Of a stretch of 64,000 nt of DNA, positions 8,466 to 16,934 are shown in pieces. Numbering within the stretch: the stretch's first letter is position 1; each line of letters opens with the position of its first letter. The DNA is from Planctomycetota bacterium. Lineage in GTDB: Bacteria; Planctomycetota; UBA1135; UBA2386. The stretch covers positions 62,001-126,000 of the forward strand of contig JANQJF010000075.1 of the NCBI GenBank assembly GCA_028281765.1. Reading direction: 5' to 3'. Position numbers and translations under genes: made by a program. A model generated the notes under the pieces. That model was not told where the DNA came from. It saw nothing but the letters and a program-made list of their open reading frames with translations, and did no database searches.

Positions 8466-10702
8466 GAGACCTTCTCCCGGGCCAGTCGGAGCGCGGCTGC
8501 GACGATGTCGTCGGTCTGCACGAGCACGAGGTTGGCCGCGCCGCCGAGCGGGATGTAGGTGTCGTCGCCGGCGATGCGGCGCATCGCGACGCGTTCGCGG
8601 AGTTCGTCGTCTTCGGCGAGCGCGCTGAGGATCGAGGTCGACGGGCCGCCGTGCGTCTCGCGGCACTCGTCGACGACGAGCACGCGGCCGGTGTCCCGCG
8701 CGTGTTGTTTGATTGCGTCGATCGGCATCGGCGCGAGCCAGCGCAGGTCGAGCACGCGCGCGTCGATGCCCTGCTCGGCGAGCCGGTTCTGTGCCTGCAG
8801 GCTCATCAGGAGTCCGTTCGCCCAGCTGACGATCAGGAGATCTTCGCCATCGCCGTAGAGACGGGGCTCGCCGAGTCGGACCGACTGGTCCGGCGGCGGA
8901 TACTCACACTGCCAGAGCGCGTCGTCCTTCTCGTGCAGGTCCTTCGTCATGTAGAGCGCGATCGGCTCGAGGAAGACGCACACGGATCCGTGGTCCGCTG
9001 CGGCCGCGGCGCACGTGCGCAGCATCCCGACCGCGTCGTCTCCCCGCGACGGCGACGCGATGATGAGGCCGGGGATGTCGAGTAGCGCGCCGATGCTGTT
9101 GTCGTTGTGGAAGTGTCCACCGAATCCCTTCTGGTAGGCGTAGCCGGCGATGCGCACGACCATCGGGTTCTGGAACTGGCGCTGACTGAAGAACTGCAGC
9201 GAAGCCGCCTCGCCGCGAATCTGATCGATCGCATTGTGCAGATAGGCGAGGTACTGGATCTCCGGGAACGGCAGGCAGCCGATCTGCGCCATGCCCTGCG
9301 CGATGCCGAGGATCGTCGTCTCGTCGAGGATCGTATTGAAGCAGCGGCCGGTGCCGTACGCTTCGTGCAGGCCGGCGGTGACGTGGTAGACGCCGCCCTT
9401 CTTCGCGACGTCCTCGCCGAAGAGGAACATCTCGTCGTACGCGGCCATCAGGTCCTTGAGGCCCTGTGCGAGGCGGTACGCGAGATGGCGCGGACGCGCG
9501 TCGTGTTCGGGCAGGCGGCCTTCGAAGACCTCGACGCGTCGTTCGGCCGGAGCCACGCGAGGCTGAAGGTCGTCGGGGTTCGGCAGCTGCAGCGGTGCGG
9601 TCACTTCTTCCGCGGTCTCGAGCTTGCGGCGCGCACTCGCTTCGACTCCCGCGCGCTGGATGCGCGCGCGCAGGTCGCGGTGCATCGCGCTCATGCCGTC
9701 CTTGCTGATCGACCCCGTGCGCAGCAGAAGGTCGGCGAACGCGAGCAGCGGGTCGCGCGCTTCGTTCGCTTCCTGTTCGTCTTCGGTCATGTAGACCGTC
9801 TCGACGTCGGAACCCGCGTGGCCCATGAGTCGGACGGTCTTGAGGTGGAAGAACACCGGCTGGCGCGTGCGGCGGCAGTGTTCGATCGCGGCCATCGCCT
9901 GGGTGTAGGTGCCGGCGATGTCCGCGCTGTCGGCCTGGAAGTAGTCGAGGCCCGTGCGGTTGCGGAAGCACCGCTCGATGTAGTTGTCCGGCGTGCGCAC
10001 CGAGATGCCGAGACCGTTGTCTTCACAGACGAAGAGCACCGGGCACGGCTGGTGGTGCAGCGTCGCCGCTGTCGCCGCGGTGAAGCCGGCCTGCGCGGTC
10101 GCATGGTTGGCCGACGCGTCGCCGAACGAGCAGTAAACGATCGCGTCGTACGGGACGTCGGCCGGCAGGCCGAGTCGCTCCATGCGTGCGAGGGCGAACG
10201 CGAGTCCGACCGCCTTCGGCAGATGGCTTGCGATCGTGCTCGTCTGCGGCGGCACCCAGAGTTCGCGGCTGCCGAGCACCTTGTGGCGACCGCCGGAGAT
10301 CGGATCCTCCGCGGCCGCGGCGAACGACAGCATCGCGTCGAAGATCGGCGTCGAACCGTCCGCGCGCCGGCAGCGCGCGGCGAGGAACGCGCCGGAGCGG
10401 TAGTGCAGCAGCGCGGGATCGTCGAGTTCGAGCAGCTCGCCGAACACCGCGTTGGCCTCGTGGCCGGAGCTCCCGATCGTGTAGAAGCTGCGCCCCTCGT
10501 CCTTCATCCGCCGCGCCTCGAGGTCCTGCAGCCGGGACTGCATGCCGGCTTCGAACAGCTGCAGGGCGGTGCGGCGAGTCAGCGCGGACCCGCGCACGAT
10601 CGGCGCGTCGAGGGACCCGGCCGCCGTCGGGTCGGCGCCCGGATGGTCCTGAATCAGGCGCTCGAGGCGGCCTTCGACTTTGCCTTCGCGTCGGATGGTC
10701 AC
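8462..10702 (-). CDS. 2-oxoacid dehydrogenase E1, alpha and beta subunits fused
   Basis: The start is GTG 10702 (VTIRREGKV), giving 746 residues; the open frame upstream enters the divergent promoter region. Residues about 45-370 are the alpha part, with the thiamine-diphosphate motif GDASAN ending CEDN. Residues about 410-746 are the beta part, with FGEDVAKKGGVYHVT, DETTILGIAQG, EIQYLAYLHNAIDQI and VVDECRETHGG. The enzyme decarboxylates a 2-oxoacid, most like branched-chain or pyruvate E1, and hands the acyl group to a lipoyl E2. No E2 or E3 is seen nearby. As the first gene of the minus-strand run it may supply an acyl-CoA starter for the acyl-processing genes downstream, but that is inference. 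Confidence 0.85.
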   Translation of the reverse strand: MTIRREGKVEGRLERLIQDHPGADPTAAGSLDAPIVRGSALTRRTALQLFEAGMQSRLQDLEARRMKDEGRSFYTIGSSGHEANAVFGELLELDDPALLHYRSGAFLAARCRRADGSTPIFDAMLSFAAAAEDPISGGRHKVLGSRELWVPPQTSTIASHLPKAVGLAFALARMERLGLPADVPYDAIVYCSFGDASANHATAQAGFTAATAATLHHQPCPVLFVCEDNGLGISVRTPDNYIERCFRNRTGLDYFQADSADIAGTYTQAMAAIEHCRRTRQPVFFHLKTVRLMGHAGSDVETVYMTEDEQEANEARDPLLAFADLLLRTGSISKDGMSAMHRDLRARIQRAGVEASARRKLETAEEVTAPLQLPNPDDLQPRVAPAERRVEVFEGRLPEHDARPRHLAYRLAQGLKDLMAAYDEMFLFGEDVAKKGGVYHVTAGLHEAYGTGRCFNTILDETTILGIAQGMAQIGCLPFPEIQYLAYLHNAIDQIRGEAASLQFFSQRQFQNPMVVRIAGYAYQKGFGGHFHNDNSIGALLDIPGLIIASPSRGDDAVGMLRTCAAAAADHGSVCVFLEPIALYMTKDLHEKDDALWQCEYPPPDQSVRLGEPRLYGDGEDLLIVSWANGLLMSLQAQNRLAEQGIDARVLDLRWLAPMPIDAIKQHARDTGRVLVVDECRETHGGPSTSILSALAEDDELRERVAMRRIAGDDTYIPLGGAANLVLVQTDDIVAAALRLAREKVS

Positions 10703-10922
10703 GACCGCGGGATCGTATGGGCAATTCGGCGCGCGGGACAGTGGCGCTCGGCGTGCGGATCGCGCCGTATTCGTCCATTCGAAAAGCGTCCGCGGATGCT
10801 GTAAAATGCGACATCCCGCGTGAGCCGCTGTACGCGACAGCAACGGCCACCTTTGACATTGCCGGATTTCCAGCCAACAGGAGTGAAGCTCGCCTTCACC
10901 TGTCGCCGAAGACAACACAGCT
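10703..10922. promoter_or_regulatory. Divergent intergenic region, E1 operon / antiporter
   Basis: This 220-bp gap must hold the promoters of both the seven-gene minus run and the plus-strand antiporter. A weak plus-strand candidate is TTCGAA (10778-10783), 18 bp, then TAAAAT (10802-10807). A perfect 6-bp inverted repeat, GTGAAG and CTTCAC with a 5-nt loop (10883-10899), lies about 24 bp before the antiporter start and could form a leader hairpin. Confidence 0.35.
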
Positions 10923-12623
10923 GTGCTCGACCCGATCCTCTTCGAACTGTCCGTGCTGTTCGGCCTGTGTGTGGCCGTGGCACTGGTGGTTCACCGGCTC
11001 AAGATGCCGCCGATCGTCGGGTTTCTGATCGCGGGAATCGTCGCTGGACCCCATGGCACGGGGCTGATCAAGCACCAGGAGCTCGTCGAGCACCTCGCGG
11101 AAGTCGGCGTCGTGGTCCTGCTGTTCACGGTGGGCATGGAGCTCGCGGTCGGGCATGTCGGCCGGATGCGGCGCGCGATCGTCGTCGGAGGTGGGTTCCA
11201 GGTCGGGATCACGGTCGCGATCGGGACGATCGTGTCGCTCGTCGCGGGGGTCCCGTTCGGCGCGGCGGCGTTCCTGGGGTTCCTGCTGGCGCTGTCGAGC
11301 ACGGCGGCGATCACCAAGCTGCTCAGCGATCGGGGCGAGATCGGCACTCCGGCCGGGCGTCATGCCGTGGGGGTCTGCGTGGCGCAGGACCTCGCGGTCG
11401 TGCCGATGATCCTGCTGATCCCGGTCCTCGCCGGTGAGTCCGGCGAAGTCTGGAACGCGATCGTCGGCGTCGGCGTCGCGTCGGGCTGGCTCGCGCTCAC
11501 GGCGGTCGTTGCGTGGTTCGTGATCCCGAAGCTGTTCGACGTCGTCGCACGGACACGTTCCCGGGAGCTGTTCGTGCTGTCGGTGATCACGGTCTGCCTG
11601 GCGCTGTCCGTCATCACGGCCGAGCTCGGCCTCTCGCTCGCGCTCGGGGCGTTCCTCGCCGGCGTGATCCTGGGGTCGTCGGACTTCCATCATCAGGCGG
11701 TGAGCGAGGTCGAGCCGTTCCGCGACACGCTCGCGAGCCTGTTCTTCCTCAGTATCGGCATGATGTTCGATGGCTCGACCGTCGTGGAGCAGCCGCTGCT
11801 CGTCGGCGTGTGTCTCGCGGTCGTCGTCGGCGGAAAGGCCGGCATCGCCTACCTCGCGATGCGCGCGATGAAGCTGCCGACGCGCACGGGATGGCGCGCG
11901 GCGCTGTCGCTCGCACAGCTCGGCGAGTTCGGTTTCGTCCTCGTGCAGCTCGCGGACGGGACGCAGCTGCTCGGTCCGGAGCTGGAGCGCGTCTTCTTGG
12001 TCGTCGCCGTCCTGTCGATCGCACTGACGCCGTTGCTCTTCGCGGTCGGCGCCGCGATCCAGCGCCGGGACGGCACCGAGGGCAAGCGCGGCGAAGACCG
12101 GCACGGCTTCAAGGATCACGTGATCGTGATCGGCTTCGGTCCGGTCGGCAAGGCGTTGGCCGACACGCTCGAGGCCGCCGAGATCCCGTATCAAGCCTCC
12201 GAGCTCAACGCGGTGACGGTCAAGACCGAGCGTGAGAAGGGGCGGCCGATCATTCTCGGGGACGCATCGCGCGCTGGCGTGTTGCGTGCCCTCGGTGTCG
12301 CGCGCGCGCGACTGCTCGTCGTCGCGATCAACGATCCGAGCGCGACGCGCCGCGTCGTCTCGACGGCGCGTCGCCTGTCGCCGCACATCCACATCATCGC
12401 GCGCGCGAACTACCTCGGCGAAGTGCCGGGCCTCGAAGCGCTCGAGGTCAACGAGGTCGTGCCGCAGGAGCTCGAGACTTCGGTCGAGATCGTCGTGCGG
12501 TCCCTGCGGCACCTGCTCGTAGCGGACGACGACGTCGACCGGTGGGTCGGAGAGATCCGGTCGAAGGCGCGCTCCGGTGGCGTCGGTAAGGCCCCCGAGG
12601 CGGCTGTCACCGAGACGCACTGA
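10923..12623 (+). CDS. KefB-type (CPA2) cation:proton antiporter with RCK domain
   Basis: The protein is 566 residues with a GTG start. Residues 1-390 carry about 12 membrane helices with the CPA2 signatures GFLIAGIVAGPHG, LLFTVGMEL, ALSSTAAITKLL, AQDLAVVPMILL and LGAFLAGVILG. Residues 400-530 form an RCK/TrkA-N Rossmann domain (HVIVIGFGPVGKALADTLE) that binds a nucleotide ligand. The family exchanges K+ or Na+ for protons across the inner membrane, and the RCK domain gates it. There is no evident glutathione-gating partner (KefF/G) here. Its 3' end overlaps the convergent DinB gene by 17 bp. Confidence 0.93.
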   Translation: MLDPILFELSVLFGLCVAVALVVHRLKMPPIVGFLIAGIVAGPHGTGLIKHQELVEHLAEVGVVVLLFTVGMELAVGHVGRMRRAIVVGGGFQVGITVAIGTIVSLVAGVPFGAAAFLGFLLALSSTAAITKLLSDRGEIGTPAGRHAVGVCVAQDLAVVPMILLIPVLAGESGEVWNAIVGVGVASGWLALTAVVAWFVIPKLFDVVARTRSRELFVLSVITVCLALSVITAELGLSLALGAFLAGVILGSSDFHHQAVSEVEPFRDTLASLFFLSIGMMFDGSTVVEQPLLVGVCLAVVVGGKAGIAYLAMRAMKLPTRTGWRAALSLAQLGEFGFVLVQLADGTQLLGPELERVFLVVAVLSIALTPLLFAVGAAIQRRDGTEGKRGEDRHGFKDHVIVIGFGPVGKALADTLEAAEIPYQASELNAVTVKTEREKGRPIILGDASRAGVLRALGVARARLLVVAINDPSATRRVVSTARRLSPHIHIIARANYLGEVPGLEALEVNEVVPQELETSVEIVVRSLRHLLVADDDVDRWVGEIRSKARSGGVGKAPEAAVTETH

Positions 12624-13122
12624 GCGCGCACCCGATCGCTTCGATGCGCGCGAGGTGATGGTCGTCGTGCTCGGCGACGAACAGCACGTGGTCGATCTGT
12701 CGCATCGGCTGATCGAGCCGCGGGTGGCGGGACTCGCGCGCGAAGTGTGACGCGTCCATCGCGTCGAGGCGCTCGACGAGTGACGACCGCGCCGCGGTCA
12801 GAGCATCGAGAATGTCGTCGAGCGACGCCGTGTTGTGGTCCGCTTCGTGGGTGCGCGTGTTCTCGAGATCGGCCGGCGCCAGCACGTCGACGCTCGCGTC
12901 GAACTGCTTCAGACGTTCGAACCAGAGCGACTCGAGGTCGAAGAGGTGACCGACGTTCTCCTGCATCGACCACGTGTCGTCGATGCGTGCCGTCCAGTCG
13001 ACGTCCGAGTACGCGACGCGCTTCGCGTCGATGCGTGGCAGCAGGCCGCGCAGCCGCTCGACGACCGACGCGTGGATCTCCGGCGGGTGCGAGAACTGGA
13101 ACTTCCGATCGAACCAACGCAT
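12607..13122 (-). CDS. DinB-family metal-binding protein
   Basis: The 171-residue protein forms the four-helix DinB/YfiT fold. The three metal-ligand histidines are visible: ENVGHLFDLE, then EHDDHHLARIEAI near the C-terminus. WSMQENVGHL is the typical first-helix signature. Family members are thiol-dependent transferases or hydrolases (bacillithiol- or mycothiol-linked) or simply metal-binding proteins of unknown substrate. The context gives no hint. It is convergent with and slightly overlaps the antiporter. Confidence 0.85.
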   Translation of the reverse strand: MRWFDRKFQFSHPPEIHASVVERLRGLLPRIDAKRVAYSDVDWTARIDDTWSMQENVGHLFDLESLWFERLKQFDASVDVLAPADLENTRTHEADHNTASLDDILDALTAARSSLVERLDAMDASHFARESRHPRLDQPMRQIDHVLFVAEHDDHHLARIEAIGCALSASR

Positions 13123-13175
13123 GCCGGCATTGTCCCCTTCGTGCAGGCGCGCCGTCTCGCTACAAATGGGCGAAC

Positions 13176-13586
13176 GTGAAGATCCTGACCTTCCAAGCCC
13201 GCCGCTTCTGGTGGAAGTCGTTCTCCAAGACGCTCGAAGAGGTCGAGGAGGTGCACGTCGAGGACGAAGTGCGCGACGCCGTGGTCGCGTTCTTGCACGC
13301 GGAGATCGGTGACGACGAGGATCGCGCCCGCGTCGTGCGCAAGACGCTGAAGCACATCAAGTGGCTCGCGAACAAGCGCGAGTTGCGGAACGTCGTCCTG
13401 CACTCGTTCACGCATCTCGGCGGGGAGAACGCGCCGCCGGAGTTCGCGCGGGGCGTGATCGAGGAGTTGGTCGAGCGGCTGGTGGCGACGGGGTACGCGG
13501 TGAAGACGACGCCGTTCGGCTACTTCTGCGAGTGGGAGCTCGGGGTGTACGGCGAGAGCTTGGCGAAGGTCTGGAAGCAGATCTGA
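13176..13586 (+). CDS. Free-standing threonyl-tRNA editing domain protein
   Basis: The start is GTG 13176, giving 136 residues. The whole protein matches the archaeal-type threonyl-tRNA synthetase editing domain, which has the D-aminoacyl-tRNA deacylase fold. It begins MKILTFQARRFWWKSF and has KHIKWLANKRELRNVVLHSFTHLGG and TPFGYFCEWEL, both typical of the family. In archaea this domain removes Ser mischarged on tRNA-Thr. A stand-alone bacterial copy could act in trans as a tRNA-editing or D-amino-acid-clearing factor. Nothing else in the neighbourhood concerns translation. Confidence 0.85.
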   Translation: MKILTFQARRFWWKSFSKTLEEVEEVHVEDEVRDAVVAFLHAEIGDDEDRARVVRKTLKHIKWLANKRELRNVVLHSFTHLGGENAPPEFARGVIEELVERLVATGYAVKTTPFGYFCEWELGVYGESLAKVWKQI

Positions 13587-13689
13587 ATTCGGAGGCGCTC
13601 GTGCCCCGCGCCGGCGCATTGCCCTGCGAACAGCTTGATCGACCTGACAATGTTGTCGGTTTCGCAATTTGGTCCGGGTCGGTGTCCAC

Positions 13690-13719
13690 TTGGCAACTTT
13701 TACCCATCCGGCCTAGCAT
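13690..13719 (+). promoter_or_regulatory. Sigma70-like promoter upstream of nucleotide-sugar dehydrogenase
   Basis: TTGGCA (13690-13695) and TAGCAT (13714-13719) are separated by 18 bp in a locally AT-richer stretch, about 57 bp before the TTG start at 13776. A GGAG at 13764-13767 lies 8 nt before that TTG and supports the start. A short inverted repeat GACAA-TG-TTGTC (13646-13657) lies upstream and could be an operator. Confidence 0.5.
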
Positions 13720-13775
13720 GTTGATCTTGCTCGCGCCGCTCGGCATCACCCCTCTGACACCATGGAGCTCAACTC

Positions 13776-15557
13776 TTGACTGCGCCCCCCCTTAGCGACC
13801 GAGAGGTCGTCGTGATCGTGGGACTCGGATACGTCGGATTGCCGCTGGCGGTGCTCGCCGCTCAGTCCGGGTTCCGCGTCGTCGGGCTGGACACCTCGGA
13901 GGCGGTCTTGAAGGGGCTGAACGAATCCGAATCACACATCCCTGGTATCGAGTCGGCCGAGGTCTCGGGGTTGATCGAATCCGGGGCGTTCACGGCCATC
14001 CACCCAAGCGAAGCCTCGGCCACGTTCGCGGACCCGCAGATGGCCGCGCCGTCCACGTACGTAGTGTGCGTTCCCACCCCGCTGCTCCGAGATAAGCAAG
14101 GCGAGGACGCGCCGAACTTGGAGATGGTCGATCTCGCGCTGAAGGACGTGGCGGCCCTGGTCGATCAGAGCGACCACCCGAATCCCCTGATCGTCGTGGA
14201 GAGCACGACATATCCCGGCATGACGGCCGAGAAAGCGGCGGAGATTCTGGCCGAGAACGAGATCGGGAGGAGACAGGTCGCCTACTCGCCGGAACGGGTC
14301 GATCCAGCGAAACGCGACGATCTGCTGGGGATTCCGAAGATCGTCGGTGCGGATCAAGAGGAGGCCCGCACCCGGGCTCTGGCCTTCTACGAATCGTTGG
14401 GGCTCGAAGTTCACTCGGTCGGCTCCACTACAGTGGCCGAGGCCGTAAAGGTCATCGAGAACACGTTTCGGTTCGTCTCCATCACGTTCGCCAACATGCG
14501 CGCCGTGAGGGCGATGCAGCTCGATGGCGAGGACGCCCGCTCGGACATCCCCGCCGCCCGGGCCAGCTTCGGTGAGCTTCCGCCGTACCTCAACGTTCTG
14601 GCGGACGTCATCGATCGTTCCGAGAAGGCCCCCGCCTTTCCCGAGATCGTGAAGTGTCTCGGCCACGAAGGGCCGAACTTCGACGAATGCAACTCCTGCC
14701 CGGTCGGTCCGAGATTCGAAGAGCGTCGGCTCTCGCCGTGCCGGTTGCAGGACATCGTCGAAGTGGCGGGCCCGCTCTCGAGCTGTTTCCGGTGTGCGAC
14801 TGCCCTCTTCCTCGAGGATTGTCTCGAGTACTTCGCACAGGAGGAGATCGACGCGGCAGCCGTCTTTCGCGGGATCGCCACCAAGCCATTCGGGCTCGGT
14901 CTGACCAATCCAGGACCCGGGATCGGCGGCCACTGCATTCCCGTTGACCCACTGTATTGGTTGAGTCAGGCGATGAGGCGTGAGCTGGAACTGCCGATTA
15001 TCGACGAGTGTCACCAGTTCAACTCGTGCTCGATTGCCGGGCGAATCGTGAACTTCGCATTCGACAAGCTCGAGGAGCACGTCGCCGCCATAGGCGGCGA
15101 CGGTTCGAAACGGCCCGCGGTTGTCTTGCTCGGCGTCTCGTTCAAGGCGAACGTGCCCGACGTGCGTGAAACGCCTGCCCGCCGAATCGTGGGTCAGTGC
15201 CATCAGCGACAGAGCGACCTCGAGCACGACTTGTTCTACTACGATCCGACTTTTGACCGTGCGCAGGAGCGCATGGGCAAGACGCCGGAGTTCAGAGCAA
15301 CAGTTGCAGGCGGTGCGAACCACGTGGTTCCGTCGTTGTCCCCCGCAGACCTGGATCGTCTCTTGGAGGGCGCCGCCCCATGTTGCGTGATGCTGCTCTG
15401 TGACCACGACGTGTTCCGTGAGCAGCAAGTGCTTGCCAGAGCAGCTGCAAACGGGCACCTCGTGATAGACTTGGTCGGAGTGCCCGAATGTCGGCCGACC
15501 GAGGCCGGGTGTCACACGTGGGGGATCTCCAGCGGCGCGAATTCTCAGGCGGTCTGA
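13776..15557 (+). CDS. UDP-sugar 6-dehydrogenase (WbpA/WecC type) with Cys-rich insertion
   Basis: The protein is 593 residues against about 420-440 for the family. It starts at TTG 13776 with GGAG 8 nt upstream. The N-terminal Rossmann domain has VGLGYVGLPLA. Catalytic parts are present: SPERVDP, AEAVKVIENTFR (Lys and Asn), ATKPFG, and GGHCIPVDP with the nucleophile Cys at about residue 387. The C-terminal domain has LGVSFKANVPDVRETPA. It should oxidise a UDP-N-acetylhexosamine to the uronate for surface polysaccharide. Between about residues 237 and 345 lies an insertion absent from the relatives I know; its second half has seven Cys within 56 residues. Codon usage is less GC-biased than neighbouring genes, which hints at an accessory or acquired gene. 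Confidence 0.85.
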   Translation: MTAPPLSDREVVVIVGLGYVGLPLAVLAAQSGFRVVGLDTSEAVLKGLNESESHIPGIESAEVSGLIESGAFTAIHPSEASATFADPQMAAPSTYVVCVPTPLLRDKQGEDAPNLEMVDLALKDVAALVDQSDHPNPLIVVESTTYPGMTAEKAAEILAENEIGRRQVAYSPERVDPAKRDDLLGIPKIVGADQEEARTRALAFYESLGLEVHSVGSTTVAEAVKVIENTFRFVSITFANMRAVRAMQLDGEDARSDIPAARASFGELPPYLNVLADVIDRSEKAPAFPEIVKCLGHEGPNFDECNSCPVGPRFEERRLSPCRLQDIVEVAGPLSSCFRCATALFLEDCLEYFAQEEIDAAAVFRGIATKPFGLGLTNPGPGIGGHCIPVDPLYWLSQAMRRELELPIIDECHQFNSCSIAGRIVNFAFDKLEEHVAAIGGDGSKRPAVVLLGVSFKANVPDVRETPARRIVGQCHQRQSDLEHDLFYYDPTFDRAQERMGKTPEFRATVAGGANHVVPSLSPADLDRLLEGAAPCCVMLLCDHDVFREQQVLARAAANGHLVIDLVGVPECRPTEAGCHTWGISSGANSQAV

Positions 15558-15573
15558 GCCCGCCGCAGATGAG

Positions 15574-16551
15574 TCAGCTCGTCCTACGTTCTCGTAGCGC
15601 ATCCAGGCATTCGCCTATGGTCTGCTTCTCCTCGGTGGGCAGCTCCACGCTCTTCAGTTTGTTCCACCGAGGATGAGACTCTGCGACCTCAAGGTCATGC
15701 AACTCTCGATCTCCACGGTCACCCAGCGCCAGGCTGCACACCGCGCGGTTGAACTCGTACTCCCGGAACGTACCGGTCGGTCCGCGAACATGGATCGCTT
15801 GTGTGAGGAGCTCTCGGCTCTGTTCCCAATCCGGGTTGGTCTGGTCTTTGAGGGCGTACGCGAGCTGCGCGAGATAGCGGTGATAGTTAGCACTGGTCGC
15901 TGGCTCTGATTCCAGGAGTGCCCGGAAGATCGGAATCGTTCGCTCGATTTCCGCAGACGTGCCATTGCGGAATGCGACGCTTCGAACGTTCTGCACCTGC
16001 GCGAGGATGCCGAGTCTGACGCTTTCTGGCGCGTTTTGGATCGCCGCGGACAGAGCGCGCTCGGTTTGGTCGGGATCTTCCCCGGTCATCGTTAGTTGAG
16101 CCGATACGACGGCTTGCGCGTCCGAGGCTGACTTCGCGTCGGACTCCAGCCGTTTCGTTCGGCCTTCGATCTCCCCGAGTGTCTTCTGCACGCCGGCGAC
16201 TACGAGAGCGCGACCGGCGTAGCCGCCGAGAATCGCGACTCCCACGACGTTCAGTCGCATCCAGACGTCTTTAGCGACGAATTCTCCCGGCACGATTACG
16301 AACGCCACGATCGCTCCAGCGATTCCGAACAGCACGTCGCCGAGCGTGCCCAGCTGAACTTTGGCTCCCTCGTTGGACATCGCGAGCAGGCTTCCCGATT
16401 GCGTGCCGTACAGCAGTCCGCCAAATGCACCGGAGAAGAACACGGCAGCCGGAATCCAGGCATCGTCAGAATCTGCCACGGCGGCGAAGAACACCGTTGC
16501 GAAGAAGCCGCCGACGAACACCCCGATCCCGAACACACTTCGAAAGTTCAT
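15574..16551 (-). CDS. Membrane protein with TPR-like C-terminal region
   Basis: I do not recognise the family. The 325-residue protein has about four hydrophobic segments in residues 1-120, rich in Gly and Ala, then a short coiled-coil-like stretch (residues 125-150, LGEIEGRTKRLESDAKSASD). A helical region with TPR-like spacing follows (ERALSAAIQNAPESVRLG, IPIFRALLESEPATSANYHRYLAQLAYAL). The tail is presumably cytoplasmic. Its ATGA start overlaps the stop of the XRE regulator, so the two are cotranscribed and the regulator probably controls this gene. It ends 16 bp from the convergent dehydrogenase. Confidence 0.65.
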   Translation of the reverse strand: MNFRSVFGIGVFVGGFFATVFFAAVADSDDAWIPAAVFFSGAFGGLLYGTQSGSLLAMSNEGAKVQLGTLGDVLFGIAGAIVAFVIVPGEFVAKDVWMRLNVVGVAILGGYAGRALVVAGVQKTLGEIEGRTKRLESDAKSASDAQAVVSAQLTMTGEDPDQTERALSAAIQNAPESVRLGILAQVQNVRSVAFRNGTSAEIERTIPIFRALLESEPATSANYHRYLAQLAYALKDQTNPDWEQSRELLTQAIHVRGPTGTFREYEFNRAVCSLALGDRGDRELHDLEVAESHPRWNKLKSVELPTEEKQTIGECLDALRERRTS

Positions 16552-16853
16552 GAGACCTCCGAGTCTAGTTCGCTAGCCATGGAGTGACCGACGGATGGCG
16601 ATTCTGCTGCGGCAAGATCACGGCCAGCGATCCAATCGAGTGACCGTCCGTACAGATTGGCGAGCTCGGCGACGCGGGTGAATCTTGGTTCACTCTGACC
16701 ACTCTCCCACCTCGCAAGAGTTCGTGCAGTGACGCTCGTGGATTCCTCCACGTTTCGCTGTGACAGTCCGCAAGAGACTCTGGCCGACCGCAGGCGCTGG
16801 CCGACGAACCTCAGGCTCACGTACTGAGCCGTATTGCTCTCCTTCATTGGCAT
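16548..16853 (-). CDS. XRE/Cro-type helix-turn-helix regulator
   Basis: A short cytoplasmic DNA-binding protein. The HTH_3 fold covers most of it: GQRLRSARVSCGLSQRNVEE and VTARTLARWESGQSEPRFTRVAELANLYGRSLDWIAG. The start is uncertain. ATG 16853 is used, with ATG 16847 and ATG 16880 possible; none has a clear ribosome binding site. It is coupled by ATGA to the downstream membrane protein. It is likely an autoregulator of this two-gene unit. Confidence 0.75.
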   Translation of the reverse strand: MPMKESNTAQYVSLRFVGQRLRSARVSCGLSQRNVEESTSVTARTLARWESGQSEPRFTRVAELANLYGRSLDWIAGRDLAAAESPSVGHSMASELDSEVS

Positions 16854-16934
16854 GGATTCTAACGGTGAGCTGCATGTCATTGGCCGCGCATCTAGACAAA
16901 ATCGACCCCGCTCTTGCTTGTTTGGGGCGGCAGC

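Noticed and set aside
9107..10804. 565-codon open frame on the plus strand
   Set aside because: Antisense to the fused E1; no domain, and no credible start context.
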